Both the position numbers and the translations under genes were made by a program. Shown here one piece after another: positions 1 through 13,978 of a stretch of DNA of 64,000 bases (within the stretch, counting starts at the first letter, position 1; each line of letters starts with the position of its first letter). Source of the stretch: Polyodon spathula (lineage: Eukaryota; Chordata; Actinopteri; Acipenseriformes; Polyodontidae); contig NC_054545.1 of assembly GCF_017654505.1 (NCBI RefSeq), positions 13,115,047 through 13,179,046 of the forward strand, given 5' to 3'. Under the pieces are notes generated by a model. The model saw nothing but the letters and a program-made list of their open reading frames with translations. It was not told where the DNA came from and ran no database searches.

Positions 1-3000
1 TTTGAGTGGTATTTCTGGATACACAGTCAATTACTGTATCGGATTTATGACTAATTTAATTAACTTTAAAACTTATTTTATAACAGTGACAAAAACAAGC
101 TACAGGACATGGAATGATGTGCCTACATGTGCAGCTACACAAGAATTCACACCCTGAATACAACTGCCAGTTTTTCCTTGCAGTCTATATAGTTATGATA
201 GCTTTTTCCAGTGTTATAATGCATTCTACCATTGGGTATACATGATATACTGTTTTCTGGAAGTATGGGTTCACAGAGTAACACGAGTGAATGCAAACAA
301 ACAGGGATCAATACTAGAAAAGACATCACAGTGGTTCAGTAGTAGCACTTTAGTATGGGTGGTATTCAACAGCAGTGGTTTACACATAAAAATGGCTCTG
401 TTTTCATAATAAAGGCATGACAATAAAATGTCTTTTGAGAGAGATTAATGCAAATTGTAGCTGAGGCAGCAGCTGAGTATTTAATGAAACTTTTTTTGTA
501 ACTCTTTTTATTGAATATACATTTTTATAAAAACACAGCAGAGAAGAAAACAATACACAAACGCAAACACAAAAATAAACACCCTAAACTAGGTAAATAT
601 TATATATGTAACAGCAGCAGATTCCCACCCATCCACACACTGTTGTCTTTTTATGCATACCAGTTTTCCTGATTTAAGATCAGGACTTCCTCAGTGTACT
701 GTCTTATCTCACTCGCTGTTTATTTTTGCAATACCCCTTCAAGACCATTTCATAAACTCTAATCTCTATCCTCCCATCTACTTGAAAGCAGGTGTTGGGA
801 GATGAAAATGCATTACTTTAAAATCATGAGGTCATCCATAAGGGCGCTCACCAAGATGTAAAACATACAGCACAGCAACGCTAGACAATGGAAATGTTGT
901 ATGAGGTTTTAATTGGAACTGAAGGTCAGTATCCTAGAGAAACACAGCATGCAGTCCTACAGTGCTTTAACTGGGTAAAGAAAAGCAGGGATCCGGTTTA
1001 GCCGCACACCAGCCCCCTTACTGTTCTCTGCCCCTTATAACTTTCCAAACTCATTAATTTTATACAAAAGTTAATGCCTGAGATTTCCTCTTACAGTCCT
1101 AAACTACATGGACAACACCACATTTCATCATTACCAAGCTCTGCGCTAATTCCAGTACTAATTATGCTACTGTGAAATGAAAGAAATGGCACTTTTATCT
1201 AATTTTGTTCAAGGGAAGCTGTTTAATAAAACTTCAAAAAGTCGACTGTTGTCCTTCATTATTACTCTTTGTACACAACACACTTTATTTTAATTAAGTG
1301 TATTCCCTCCTCAAGTAACCCTGTGCATATCTTCCAGTCAAACAACACCTTTTCTGGAACTACATTAAAGTCCAATCTTTATTTGTGCACGTGTTACAGA
1401 AAGGATACAAAGATGGCGATGACCATGGAAATCACAATCAGTTTTACTTGCTTTTAAATACATTTTAAAAACTCAAATCATGTCAACTTGAGTTGATCAG
1501 GGAGTTGAGGCATTATGAAGCATTATTTTTTTTTTCTGATGATCCACACTATTGTCATCAGCCTAGACTCACTAGCTGTTAAATCTGTATTGCCTGCTTG
1601 TAGCATAATGTTAGCTAAGAATAAGCCAGGATTCAGTTTCATGTGAGTGGGAGGTCTATTACAATTACTGACAATTATAGTTATCAAAATAGTTTGACAA
1701 AACACACAGTATATTCACAATTAAGCATCAGAAGATATAATACTATTCACAATGTTGGTCAATAAAAACATGTACTTTCAGGTTTCACTTTATTCTGTTT
1801 CTTAACCTGTTAACCACTGCCTCCTACTTTTAATCTTAGATTCTGTACATTTACATTGTAGTAGGATGGTTTTTAAATTATTTTTACCATTCTGTCCACT
1901 GTGTGCAGAACTACTGTTATATCCTATTAAACCAGTCAATGAAGAAAAATGGTCCAATAATACTGTGGGAGGTCAACATTTACTGTCTGTGTTCTACCAT
2001 ATCAGTATATCAGTCTTATGCTCTATCCACACTACCTAAATAATGAGATAGCAAAACCCAAAGAAGTTATGCGACAGCTATTTACTTCATTCACATTCAG
2101 AATGTAGGTAAGGTGAATAGGGTATTATTGAGTGCCTGTTTGCCCGGTTTCTGACCCAGCTCTGTGTTCCACCGACCCCCCCAAAACAAGCAGTAAGCAC
2201 TAATACAATGGTTTTGAAGAATGCAATACAGTGTGTGTGTGAGTGTGTTGTGGAGGTGATTAAAAATATGACATTCCAACAGTGAAACTCACTTGTGGCT
2301 TTTTGTATCCATCCATACAGGACCTTGTTCCAAACAGGTCTTTAAGTATTTAATTAGACCTAGGTGTTCAATTAAGTACAGGCCTGGCTGCAATAAGGTC
2401 CTGGTTTGGAAAGGACTGCAAGAGCAACAAGCGAGTACAACTGATAAAACTGCAAGGGAAATTACAGGAGGTTAGCCCTTTAGCACTGCCTCCAAGACAA
2501 ACATGTAAACTGTAATATAATAAACTGGGCAAAAGCACACAAGTCACTGACACTGGCCTTAAAGCTCTTCACATCTGCACATTGTTTTTGATATAAGGCC
2601 ACATTATTCTCAATTCTAAGATTACAGGTATGTGCATCTGCTCTAACCCTGTCCCTAACTCCTGCACATTTCACCCAAATTATAAACTGCTGTGAAAAAA
2701 CAACAGGCAGCTTTTAGTTTATAATCCAGTAAAGTGAATAATTTGAGTATGAGGAAACCTGGAGCTGTGACGGAACAGTCTGTACCAGGCCTACTCTAAC
2801 ACACTTGACATGTGATGTCAATGAGTTAGCACAATTTACCATAGAAATCTATTTTTAAGTTAAAATAGATTGATTCCGAAAAAATACTGAGAAAAATAAG
2901 GCAGTTTTTGAAGGCAGACATAATGTAAAAAAAAAAATCACTGCTTAACATGGGCTGAAAAAAGTGTCCCAAAAGGGAAATAATCATTGTTTTAGTCACG

Positions 3001-6000
3001 CATCACAAATCCAGGCTACTTCCAAGATCAACAACCAAATTAAATAGGACTTCACCTTTTTACAGAAACCCAAGCAAGCAATGATGTCATATCCTGAAAA
3101 TGCAGCAAGAAGAAAGCCAAATATACCCGTGAACAAGAAGCTATATTTACATACAAATCCTACTGTAGATCAATCACTGGTTCAAAATATTGACTTGGGT
3201 GGGTTGCACCCATGAAATGACAAGGAACATATTTAATCAAGGCATTTTCCTTATTGTTTTTGAACAGAAAACAAAAAAGTAACTGTTACTGTTTTTCTTT
3301 AGAAACCGCAATCCCATGGAAAATTAATAGTGCAGAAGGAATTAAACATTCAACAGTTAAACACTTCACATGATCTCCAAGTTCACAACACTATGTTCAA
3401 CCCTACATTTTCAATCACTGTTATGTATCCATAACAGTCAACCATAAATTCTGAGGTAAAACTAGAAGAGTGAAGTCCACAAAGTTTCGGCTGTTGCCTT
3501 CATCTGTGTTGTGATGACACTGTTAAAGGCATTAGCTGCAATGCTTGTCTACTTTGTTTCTTCAAGTCTTCCCTCCAGATTTATGAGAGAGAATTTGAAC
3601 TTATGGATATATGATATTTTTTAAAAAGTGTTTGAAGTTTGGATTCATAACGAAGACTAAACAAATAAATCAAACAGTCCACACACCAGATCAAACAGAT
3701 TCCTAAAGCGTTGAGGAAAATCCAAAACCTCACCTAAAGAATATAACAGTGAGAATGCAATGCTTGGAGAGAACCCCTAATTTCCTTCCATTGTAAAACA
3801 TACTTTGGTTCAGTTTATGAGTTTCTAATAAAAACTATTTCTGAATCAAGTGCAGAGGAATATAATTACTGAACAATTTAAACTAGCAAGGAACTACTCA
3901 GTAATTAAATTGCACCTTCACACAACATATATTTTGAAATGAAAACGTGCCTTTGCCTTTGCACTTACTTTAAATGTAAGACCAAATATGTCTATCTGAA
4001 CAGCTGTAGGGTCCGGTTGATAAATTTCACTTTGGGCATTATGATACATATTCAGTTTGAAATATACAATATGTAAAATTAAATAAATAAATAAATACTA
4101 ACACCCGATCAAACTCTTTTTTATATGTGCATTCACACATATAAAGCAAGCACACACTCTTATGCTCCGAAAAACACATCAAAGTGCAGTACAACTGTAC
4201 ACATATCCCACCAATGTATTCAGTACCACACATACAATCTCATGTAAAATGAAACATTTATACATTACATTTGTTTAATTGCTAGCAAAACTGGACTTCA
4301 ATCCACCTTTGTAAAAGTCTGCACTCTGACTCCCACGCGCAAACACACCCCATCACTAATGAGCACCACTCCAGACCAAACCTGGGCCCACATTAGCACA
4401 CGACTGTTCAAACAAGCATCCCCCTTGATAGCACCAAGGGAGAGATTAATTACACCTGAGTGTGCCTCCCACCCAGCTACCACTAACCCCTTCATCCACA
4501 CCCTCTGGCCAACACCACCTTCTTAAATTACGCAGCTGAATAAACAAGACCATCAGAGAGAGACCCCAAAGAGCTTTCCCAATGAGTCAACCTCAAAACA
4601 TACAGTATTCATCCCACTCCTGCTGCCTTCCCCACCTTTCCCAAATGCCTTGTGGAAAACTGATTTGCCAGCCTCTAACCACCACTAGCTGTGCCAACTG
4701 CAGGTAATGGTTTCCTTAAGCACCTACTGCACTGGCTAGCTAGCAATAGCTGCCAATTAAGAGCAATGGCAGGCAGATGTTCGACATGCCTCACTTTGCA
4801 GTGAACCGCTAACATCACTCCACCCCACTACTGATGCTAATGCAGTGGCTTCATCCTTTCCAAAATATTTATTCTAAGATAAGGCTGAGTTGTTCTGGGA
4901 AGTGGCACCACCCCCCACCCCCACTCTGTTTCAGATTGATCGCTGCTTATTTGTCTACCTCTCTTCGAGTTTCCTGTGGGTGACAGCCTTTTTTGACAGG
5001 AAAAATAATAAACAGAAAGTCTAATGAAAAACAGTCTTCTAAGATTTCTATCAAACTCTTTTCTGGATCTCAATTTCAGTTGGCTGGGAGGTGTACCTAC
5101 AGTAAATCAGCTCTTGCCACTCACTAGGCTCTAGACCAGTTTGCTTCGCCACCTCCCCCCCACTGCCTCTACAACTGGTATTTTACAGATGAGTTGACTG
5201 CTTTTCAAAACTGATGCATAGCATGAAACCAATTAAATACAGATACCCAGAACAACAAAACAAGCTGGACTAGTTAAAATCAATTACTTTAATTATTAAG
5301 TTATACACTGAATTCCAGTGTGTATGAAAAGTATTATTTACAGTTGCATTATATTCCAAGTCAATTTAGCTTCATCACTGTCAGAGCACTACACATTCAG
5401 ATGATGGCTCTTATGTACAGTGTACAAACAAAGCTACAATTATATTGTTTTGTTTTGATTTGACAGCACTGTTAGGCAGCTGGTATTTCTGTACAGGGGT
5501 GCTTTTTTATTAAGCAGAGACCAAAGAAGGAAAAGGTCATCAACCCAAAAATGCTTCCCAGAACACAGAATAATCAGGAACATGTCTACAAACAGACCAT
5601 GCCTTCCAACAGAGCCCAGAGGCACAGTGGAAACTCACAGGAGATAAAATCCATTCATTTAAATAACATTCAGTAATTCCAAGTGCCAATTAGGCTAATT
5701 TACATACTCTAATGTAGCTAGAAGCTTGCAGCTTAAAGTTAGTTGAACCTGTTTAAGGACACTTTCATTTTCTTCTTTTAATATATTTAAAGTAAGAGAT
5801 AGTGGCAGAGGACTGGGGACATTTTTTTTTTTTATTTCTTTTTGTACTATTTTTTTTTTTAAAATAGGCCAAGTAGGCAAACCAAACCAATAAAATTGCA
5901 AGCTAGCATACCTGTGTAATACAATGTGTTTACATTCAATTCGTTACAGTTAATCTCTCTGGCTCCTGATATTAAAACCTGCAGCTCTTGCCTTGGGTGC

Positions 6001-6900
6001 CGCGGCTGTCTAATCGCTAACTCAGTGCCAGCCAGTGGGAGTGTTGCTTCTAATGATGTCATTATAATAATATTGCCCCACGCTGTGCAGGCAATCTATA
6101 TACAGCTTTTATAGGGCTGTAGTGGGATGCAATTTTGAAAAGTTCGTTAACCTGGGTTCAGTGTCAAATCTCGACTTTACTTTAAATTCCAATATTTGTC
6201 TTTTCTTGCAAAACAGTATTTTAATGGCTGTGTAGAAAACTATTGTATCTCTCTTTATGCTCAGGATTTTACCTGCATACCATACCACAATTTCTCATAA
6301 CAGCACATACAGTGCTGTATGTGGTATAATAAAAGTAGTTTCCTAACACATTTATAGTTTAAGTAAAATATCTTCCCTATAATCGTCCACTATGTATTTA
6401 GTTTCTGTATATTAATTATGGATGCAACAACTATCTTTTACTGTAAATCATGTCCCAGTTGGAACATTGGAACAGTAATTAATGTGTAGTGAATAATAGT
6501 GAATAGCATTCACCTACCAATTTAATTTAAAGGGTTCTGTACCGTAACTGTGATTTTAATAGACTTTCCATTTCCTGTCTCATGGTTGCCACTGTTGCAG
6601 AGGCTGCAGAAATTACAGTTGACCCTTGTAAGGACCCTTGTGGTCATTTCTTAAACCTCACAAGCTTAGCTTTTAGCAGTCTTTTTAGAAGGAGAGCCCA
6701 TGGTTGAAAAGGACATTTGTTTAGAAGCCTGGTAAATAATGATCCAAGCCAAAACAGCAGAGAATTATACAAAACACATATTATGCATGTTAGTAAATGT
6801 TTGGTGGCTACGTCTATATTTCTTGTGCGCTCTTTACTGAGTCAGGCCCAAAAGCCAAGCAAATTGGGTCTGACATACAAAGAGTGCAAGAGAAAATACA
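1..6900. other. No gene seen; AT-rich unique-looking DNA
   Basis: Many short frames on both strands, none with a recognisable domain, a plausible splice-flanked exon or codon bias. A TA-rich stretch at 4080-4098 and short T/A runs near 5820-5860 are the only simple repeats. The position would fit a large RAD51B intron or intergenic DNA. Confidence 0.6.
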
Positions 6901-7202
6901 CTAGCCACTAGCCACACGCCAGATAGCAACAATACCCAAATCTGAGATAAACTTCTGTAGTGTAGATAATGCCAGCCACTGTGAGCTACCTTGCTGTGCA
7001 GTCGATCTATCAGAACTGTGGTTCATGATAGCATTCATATCAGCACTGAGAACCAAAGGAAATTCAGATAACTTCAATAACAAATTGGTCAACGCAATAA
7101 AAAATCCTGAGTCAAAAATAGTAGGGGCATATACTGAAACAAAAGCCACCTTTTTGCCAAAAATAATAGCTTTCACGTAACATATCCTCCCATTCTCACC
7201 CG
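6901..7202 (-). mobile_element. L1-type LINE endonuclease-domain fragment
   Basis: Minus-strand frame reads NGRICYVKAIIFGKKVAFVS, then VYAP, then LPLVLSADMNA-like text (FPLVLSADMNAIMN), DRS and LGIVAIWR. The order VxVYAP, a D-x-N motif (here SADMNA) and L.DIWR is the apurinic-type endonuclease of L1-like non-LTR retrotransposons. Only the middle of the domain remains. The copy stops abruptly after IWR at 6901, and the upstream end runs into a stop at about 7205. The usual GDFN is ADMN, so it is inactive. Flanks show no poly-A or clear target duplication. Confidence 0.75.
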
Positions 7203-8249
7203 AGATTTAAAGTACTTGCTTTTTTTGACAGGTTGGGATTTAGTAGGTGGGGGGATAATGTATAAAAAGGATTTAAAATCCCTCAGCACAATGCAGACTT
7301 CCTAGTATCTACACCACATGATGAGCTGAGTGATTCAGTTTTAATAAATGGAAGTACATGTTAAGTTGTTCAAATGAGTCTGGTCTTATCCTCTTTGTTC
7401 CCAGTTTCTTTACAGTGAGCCTCTCTTCAGCAATTCTCTATCTACTGTAACACTGCATTTGGGAAACTTCTCCACTTTACATACTTTATTTGCCCAGGGC
7501 TGTCTGCAAATTCTTCTACAAGCTGGGTCTTTTTCTCCTGTCAGACGTGATGTCTCGGTGTTTGCTTTTCCTTAACCGTGATAATAGCCATGTGACAAGA
7601 TGTAATCTTAAACTCGCCCAGTCACAGCTCCTATTTGAAAACACAATGGGGTTTTCAAACCCTGACATCACCTATAGGGAGTTTCCCTGCTTTCCTCTGA
7701 TTTTGAGTTTCCCTAAAACTACTGCACCCTCAACTTCACTTCTGTGTCTAAATGGCCATTGTTTTAAAAGTCATTCTCCCTTAGTTGAAATTTCCACCCA
7801 TTCACCTTCCCTAGAGTGCTGCTCTTTATTTTAATAACTAAAATACAATTTGTTAAACATAAATATCGAACTTTAAATCAAAGTAGAAGCTGTGCTAACA
7901 GGGCCAAATGCTACACTACAGGACAACCAACTATTTAAATAATAAAACACACACACAAATATATTAATCACATCTGTGTTTTTATGCAAACTTCATAATG
8001 AATAAAAACACAGGCGTGATTTTTATTACCAAATAAAATACAAATTAAAGACTAAACTAGGAAAGATAACATGATGGAAAGCAATCACATATTTCATCAA
8101 ATGAACAACATTATCCTCCAGTACACAATGAACAGTATCAATATAATAATTCTTGCCGTTTTCATGGAAATAGGCTCAGTGAGAAATCTTTATATCTCCG
8201 ATCTTCATTGACAGTAAAATTTACTTTCTAGTCAACCAACCTCTATGCC

Positions 8250-8352
8250 TTGAGGTATGATGAAACTTACCATGCAGTGCTTAAGCAAAGCAATGTTGGA
8301 CTTGGTTAGTACTTGGATGGGAGACCACCTGGGAATACTGAGTGCTGTAGGC
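8250..8352 (+). repeat. 5S-rRNA-derived SINE or pseudogene fragment
   Basis: The 3' half of vertebrate 5S rRNA is clear: GGTTAGTACTTGGATGGGAG at about 8304-8323, then ACCACCTGGGAATACTGAGT and GCTGTAGGCT at 8343-8352. The 5' half is much more diverged (GCTTAAGCAAAGC replaces GCTAAGCAGGG). The strong internal promoter box C region is kept. One isolated, diverged copy points to a 5S pseudogene or the head of a SINE3-type repeat, not to a working 5S gene. Confidence 0.75.
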
Positions 8353-10842
8353 TGCATGTTAAGTTCATAAGAATATATATTCCTTCAGTGTTTTCAAATG
8401 AGACCGGATTGCTCAAATAAAAATGCAAATAAAGTAAGGCTATAGTGTCTGTCATCATAACTACACTACCGTTATGCAAATGATACGGGCAGCTAAACAG
8501 ATTAAGATAATACCACCCCCAGACAAGGTCTAGATATAAAGTTCCATGCTTTCATTTGAACTGAAAGGTCAACGTTACAGGCAAACACCTATCCTACCAT
8601 GTAGCTGCTACTGTATGGTGAATCTAAAATCAGCAAGAGACACATGGCCAGTCCTCATAGGTAACTGTCTCCTTTCAGAAATAATTCAGGCTGTCTTGAA
8701 TGCAGAAGTACCTTCCAACTGAATGCCTCGTATCAGGCTTTTGTCAGTCTGTCAGATCCGCTATCTGGCTTACTGTGACTGAAAGTAACCTGCAACAGCA
8801 AGACGAAGCTTCTATAAATGACACAATGCTAATAGGTGCCATTTGCATAACAAATTAATCTGTATTGCAAGGGGAAGCCCAGTTACACAAGCGCTGTATG
8901 TACTGCATATCACAGGGGTGAACTGTGCTGTTCAGACCCTGCAGATCAAGCAGACAGGTAGTTGGATAGATAAAGTGTTTTGGCAAACAGATGGATAGGC
9001 CTAACTGTAATAGCCAGTCAATACAGCACATATCTGTACTGCTTATGATACTTGATCAACAAATTCTGAAGCCACTGTCTTCAAAATGCGATGATCATGC
9101 ATTGTTTAACTACACAGCTGAATATCCTCAATTATCGGTGAACCTAATTGCCCCCTGAAGTGAGGCAACTTACAATATTTTACATACCCTATTCACACTG
9201 CATATAATACACAATCAACCCTTTTTGAAAACGTGATTGTGAATGAAGTCAAAAGCAATGTGTTGATCATGCATTTTTCAGCTTTGGTTAATAGTGTAAA
9301 CACTTAAACAGTATAGTGCGCCTACAAGTAATAAGAGCATTATAAGAACGGAAACACAGACAACCACGCCTCCTTGATCAATTAAATACAGTCTGGCAAT
9401 TTCTATTTTTATTTCTTGTTGTTAAAGAAGCCAACATCTTATGAGCTAAAGGTTTGCAAATAAACACCAACATGTCTAATTCCTTTCCTATAAAAGGCAA
9501 TAACTGGATTCCTTCATCCAGCTTGGAACTGCGGCACTGCATGTGGTATCCATTATCCCTCCCTCTCCTCTCTCCACTCTCCTTTGTGGAGTGCTAACCT
9601 GTCATTATATAACTACCCCACCACAGCTGCACTTTGGGAATAGGGTGTTTCCAAATAGAAGTAGCACAGTTACTATTAGGAACATCTCCTGGGAACTGCC
9701 TTGTTAGAATAAAGGCACACATAGCCTACTGTAGCAAATTGAACAGTGACTGTATACACCAACATCACAGCCTCCTGGGACGGGAGCAATAGGCATGCTG
9801 AAATTTAGCTCTTGCCTGTTTTAGTCATCAGGAAATGCACAACATCTTGTATTCAGTATCTTATTTTAATAACCTCATTGAAGCCTTTGTTCCCTCTAAA
9901 TATATTTTTTGTTCAGTTTTTATTCAAAAGGAACCAACAGTTGCATTTGCTTATTGGTATACATTTAATAAAATAACACTTGAATGTATTAATAGCATGT
10001 TATTATAAAATGCACTATAAATGAAGACGAAGCTGTGGCCTTTCAATAAATAACTGAATTCATCATTTTCATACAAAGCTGTCTAACTTTTTTTCATTAG
10101 TTTTTATAAAGGTTTGAACCATTTTTTTTTTTTAATATAATCCAAGCCAATTTGGTTCAAACTAAAAGTCAATGAATTGCCTTTAAAGGGTTAATGACTG
10201 TCAGTGAGTTCTGTGGTAGGCAATGGTACGTGGTGTGGACACTGCTGAGGCAGTATGCTAGAATGATATAATTTGTCGTTTTAAGATCAAGGCATGTTAG
10301 AACAGATTACCACTCCTTAATTCATTCAACATGTGAAAACAATTGATTCCCATTAAGAATTACAGTCTCTAACAGGCTTTTGTGCTTTCAGTAAGTTAGA
10401 TTAGACACTGGCATGCATTTTGCTATTTTTAAGCTTTCAATTTTATTATCTATGCTGCTCTCATTTCTTTACCAAAATATAACCAAAACCAACTGTTTGC
10501 ATCAAGACTCTTGATTTATACTTCTCCTAATGTCTTAGCAAAGATGAGATCAATGCTGCTTTGGCAATCACTTAACTTTAAATATGACACATATTTTGGT
10601 ACCTGAAGGCTGCACCTTTTTATTTAAGGCAAACAAAACCTTAGAGACGATGCCAAGAGCTGTGCTTTTTCAATCAACACAACTTTCTGTAAAATGCCAT
10701 TATTTTTCTTTTCAATGTACCGTGAAGCCTGCAGCTTGCATGACTAACATTTAGAATGCCTGTACTGGATGAATGACGTTCACATCACATTACAAAAAGA
10801 TACAAATCAAACTACAGTGGAATTTCACCATTATAGCAACGC
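8353..10842. other. No gene or clear repeat seen
   Basis: AT-rich, no frame over 60 codons, no element ends recognised. GGACCTCTCT-type pyrimidine runs at 9555-9590 are not followed by an exon I can identify. Confidence 0.5.
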
Positions 10843-10843
10843 T

Positions 10844-10878
<35 letters not shown>
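10843..10878. repeat. (TA)n array beside a shared 45-bp repeat
   Basis: Alternating TA followed by poly-T. The flanking sequence 10888-10933 (AAATACATTTTAAAAGCTTC then AAAAGGTGCTCTGGCTGTAT) recurs at 38275-38320 next to another TA array. Confidence 0.9.
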
Positions 10879-10886
<8 letters not shown>

Positions 10887-11655
10887 TAAATACATTTTAA
10901 AAGCTTCAAAAGGTGCTCTGGCTGTATATGTTTTCTCAGATACAAAAAAGTTTGAAATCGAAAAAAACAAAAAAACAACAAATAGTACAAAAAAGTTTTG
11001 TAAAACCTACTCATACAGTAAAAATTTTATGGAATGTGTATATAATTAATCTAATTCACAACATAGTGACTAGGTTTGTGCAACTATTTATGTAATCAGA
11101 AAATGACTTGGCAGAAAGCATTCTGCTAAATAAAAACTCATGCCTTCTTTAACAGTGGTGGTTTTCAAAACTCTTGCTCGCCCAAAGCCCCTCTAAAACA
11201 AAGCATGTGGTCGCACGTGGCAATGAAACAGTTAATGTATGGCGAGAGTTTTAAGAAATGTGGCAGTGAAAAGGTTCATTTTTATTGGACTGGTAATGGA
11301 ACTAAAGTAAGTAAAAAAAGGTTTTGTAACTAAGACAATAACTCAAAGTGTACTGTCTCTACGCAGCTGCAACACATTTAGCATTAAGAACTTAAGTATC
11401 CCCACAAATAATAAGAACATATACAACCCCACAAATATTAAGTTACTACCTTAAATGGTTTCTGGGAAACAAGGCCTTGACCCTGTGGAAGTGGCAGCTT
11501 TGAAAACAGGCTAATTTTTCTTCACGACTGAACTTCACCTAATCACAAAATACACAGAAAGTGCATCACGTGTATGAAGCCAATATCTTGTCTTGTTCGG
11601 TCTTTATCATCCGAAAACCAAAGTCACAGGTCAAAGTGAAGGGTGCCATTAGATT

Positions 11656-11888
11656 TTGTGGTCCAGTGGTTAAAGAAAAGGGCTTGTAATCAGGAGGTCT
11701 CCGGTTCAAATACCGGCTCACTCACTGACTCGCTGTGTGACCCTGAGCAAGTCACTTGACCTCCTTGTGCTCTGTCTTTTGGGTGAGATGTTGTAAGTGA
11801 CGCTGCATCTGATGCATAATTCAGACACCCTAGTCTCTGTAAGTCGCCTTGGATAAAGGCGTTTGCAAAATAAACAAATAATAAGAAG
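11656..11888 (+). mobile_element. tRNA-derived SINE with LINE-type 3' tail
   Basis: The head is tRNA-like: GTCCAGTGGTTAAAG (A box), an anticodon-arm-like segment, then GGTTCAAATACC (B box, 11703-11714). A body with CTGTGTGACCCTGAGCAAGT and CACTTGACCTCC follows, and a tail GTAAGTCGCCTTGGATAAAG then GCGTTTGCAAAATAAACAAA and ATAATAAG. The tail TCGCCTTGGATAAAGGCGT.TGC is the 3' end shared by fish SINEs and their partner L2-clade LINEs. Two overlapping minus-strand ORFs across it are artefacts of the repeat. Confidence 0.85.
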
Positions 11889-13262
11889 AATTTTGCCTGA
11901 GTTTGAAATCCTCTCAATTGTATTGCTTTCCAAGCAATACTACTAAATACTAAAATGCTAATTTGTTGTTGAATGCATACAATGGCAATGCATCCCAGTG
12001 GTTAGAGCTCAGGACAGGAGAGAAACACATTAAGTTGAAGGCAATGTATTTATTTCACTTGTCAGTAAATATATTTACATATTAAACTAGGTTGCACTAA
12101 CATTCTGTTGAACACAAACATGATCATGTTTGTTCAGGTAATTGAATACTTGTATTTCTATTTTCAGATAATCCCAAGAAAATCATAAAAGGTGCACCTT
12201 TTAAGACTTGTTATTTGTTGTGTACAAATTAAATTAACTGGATTGTTCATTTTAGTTACATTTATTTACGAAGCATGCACTTCTTGTCTTTGTATAGTAC
12301 CTGATCTGACTAGTGCAGAACACTACTTCCTTCTTCCAACTTGCACTGATCCATAAAGTAAACACCTCCTTTTATGCAACTTCATACTTGCGCTGTCAAG
12401 ACACTGACAGAAATGACTCATGCTTTTATGAGCAAGCTGCAATTAACCAAATTGAGGTTACATAACTGACCCAGATGCGTTCATTCACATCCATATTTTA
12501 ACTGCACACCCCCTGAGGAATATCCAGGGGCAGAAATGCTGGTATATTTCAAAAGTTCAGAGGCTAGAGGGCAGGGCTGTCGTACATAATGTACAGCAAG
12601 GCTTGTACACAATAACTTCTGACCAGCAATAAGTCTACTTTACAGCTAAACAGCTTTCAACAGAAATAAAGAACAGGGTGTCAGACACTCAATGGTAAAA
12701 TGATTTATTTTAACAAATCACACCATGCTAGCAATTGCCAAATGGTGTTCTGCAACTGCAGTTTATTTTATTGGGATCTAAGCTTGGCACACAAGCCTTA
12801 ATCCTGCTGTGGGTTCCATGGAAAATGTCCCAGATAGCGCGGTAAATCCGTGGCACCTCGAGGTACACTGTGGTTATCGTGACCATAAAATCAATACCAG
12901 CATAGTGTGCCAGAGAGCTTTGAGGAATTTAATGGGCTGTATACCATTGTTTGTTTACAAGATGGTCTTGGCTTTAGATTTGTTTAATACCCCTTCTCTC
13001 TCTTTGTAGGGGTATCATGCGAGTAATATATTAACAAATGCACTGCAATGTTTAAAGGAATTTATTGATTTGCAATTAAAACTTCAAAAGCAAAACAAAT
13101 TGTAAATTAAAAAAAAACATTCTAATACAAAGGGGAGGGGGAATCAATAAATGTTATCTATCTGAAAAAACATTACCTTTGTGTAAGCAATTTGTGCAAC
13201 GTCATAACACCTCTAAATGTTACTATCCCTTATATTACGTATATTGACAATGCTGTTTTTAT
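11889..13262. other. No gene seen; weak tRNA-like word
   Basis: CATCCCAGTGGTTAGAGCTC at 11991-12010 resembles a SINE A-box but no B box follows. The rest is AT-rich without features. Confidence 0.4.
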
Positions 13263-13267
13263 GCATC

Positions 13268-13978
13268 TGTAACAGGGAGAGATCTGTGCTGACTGCTGGC
13301 GTGTTCACGGGCTGGAGGAAGAGGGCGACAGTCGTCCAACAACCGCCTGTGAGTCATGGCAGTGACACGGGGAGGTGGAAAAGTGGGTGTGTGGACTTTC
13401 CCCCTCTCTGAATGGCACGTCTTGGGAGATTGTTAGCCCTATAAATTAACGCTCTGTTGTTTCCTCAGATCTGCCTTGTTAAACACGCCGAGAGTGCGGA
13501 AGCGCTGGTCAACGACCGAGAACCAGTGGGAGAGAAAGAAACGGAGGTTCAGAGCGAGACATTGAGGGCGGGGAACCCTTCGGCAGACCCCTGATTAGTA
13601 TATCAGAGCAGGCTAGTGAGCCGGCAGTGTAGGACGGTGATCCAGGTCGCACGGGCAGCGGCGACCGGGATATCGCTGCAAAGTGCAGCACCTTTTCTTT
13701 GTAGTTTTTGTTACTGTTTTATTTTCCCTGTTTCTTTGTGCCTTCTGTTTTGAATTATTGTTTCGAAGCACCTGCAAGGGCGCCGGTATTGTGTACCATC
13801 GCTTGGTATGCCCGTGGTTCTGTTTACCATCGTTGGTAAATCTGACCACGGACCCACAGCGCCATCTGCGTGATTAAAGAAAAAACAGCACCCTGAAATA
13901 AAACTAGGCACCTGTGCGGTTTTGCCAAATTCACCTGTCTGTCTCCTGTGTCAGTGAATTACCCACCACCCTTCCACA
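13268..13978 (+). mobile_element. Solo LTR, copy 1
   Basis: A 711-bp unit beginning TGTAACAGGGAGAGATCTG and ending ACCCTTCCACA, flanked by a perfect 5-bp target duplication GCATC (13263-13267 and 13979-13983). Inside are a TATA-type box (CCTATAAATTAACGC, about 13438), a downstream CTCTGTTGTTTCCTCAG start region, and a polyadenylation signal in CCTGAAATAAAACTAGG (about 13894). No internal gag-pol sequence is attached, so it is a solo LTR from internal recombination. A 5-bp duplication is typical of Gypsy-type LTR elements, and some endogenous retroviruses also give 4-6 bp; the family cannot be decided from the LTR alone. The same unit recurs at 19445-20151. Confidence 0.85.

Noticed and set aside
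7490..7834. 114-codon plus-strand ORF
   Set aside because: Composition (Ser, Leu, Cys, Phe rich) and lack of any motif or splice context fit a chance frame.
8250..8352. Functional 5S rRNA gene
   Set aside because: The 5' half is too diverged and there is no tandem array; called a derived repeat.
11656..11740. Functional tRNA gene
   Set aside because: The tRNA-like head runs directly into a SINE body and LINE-type tail and cannot form a full cloverleaf acceptor stem.
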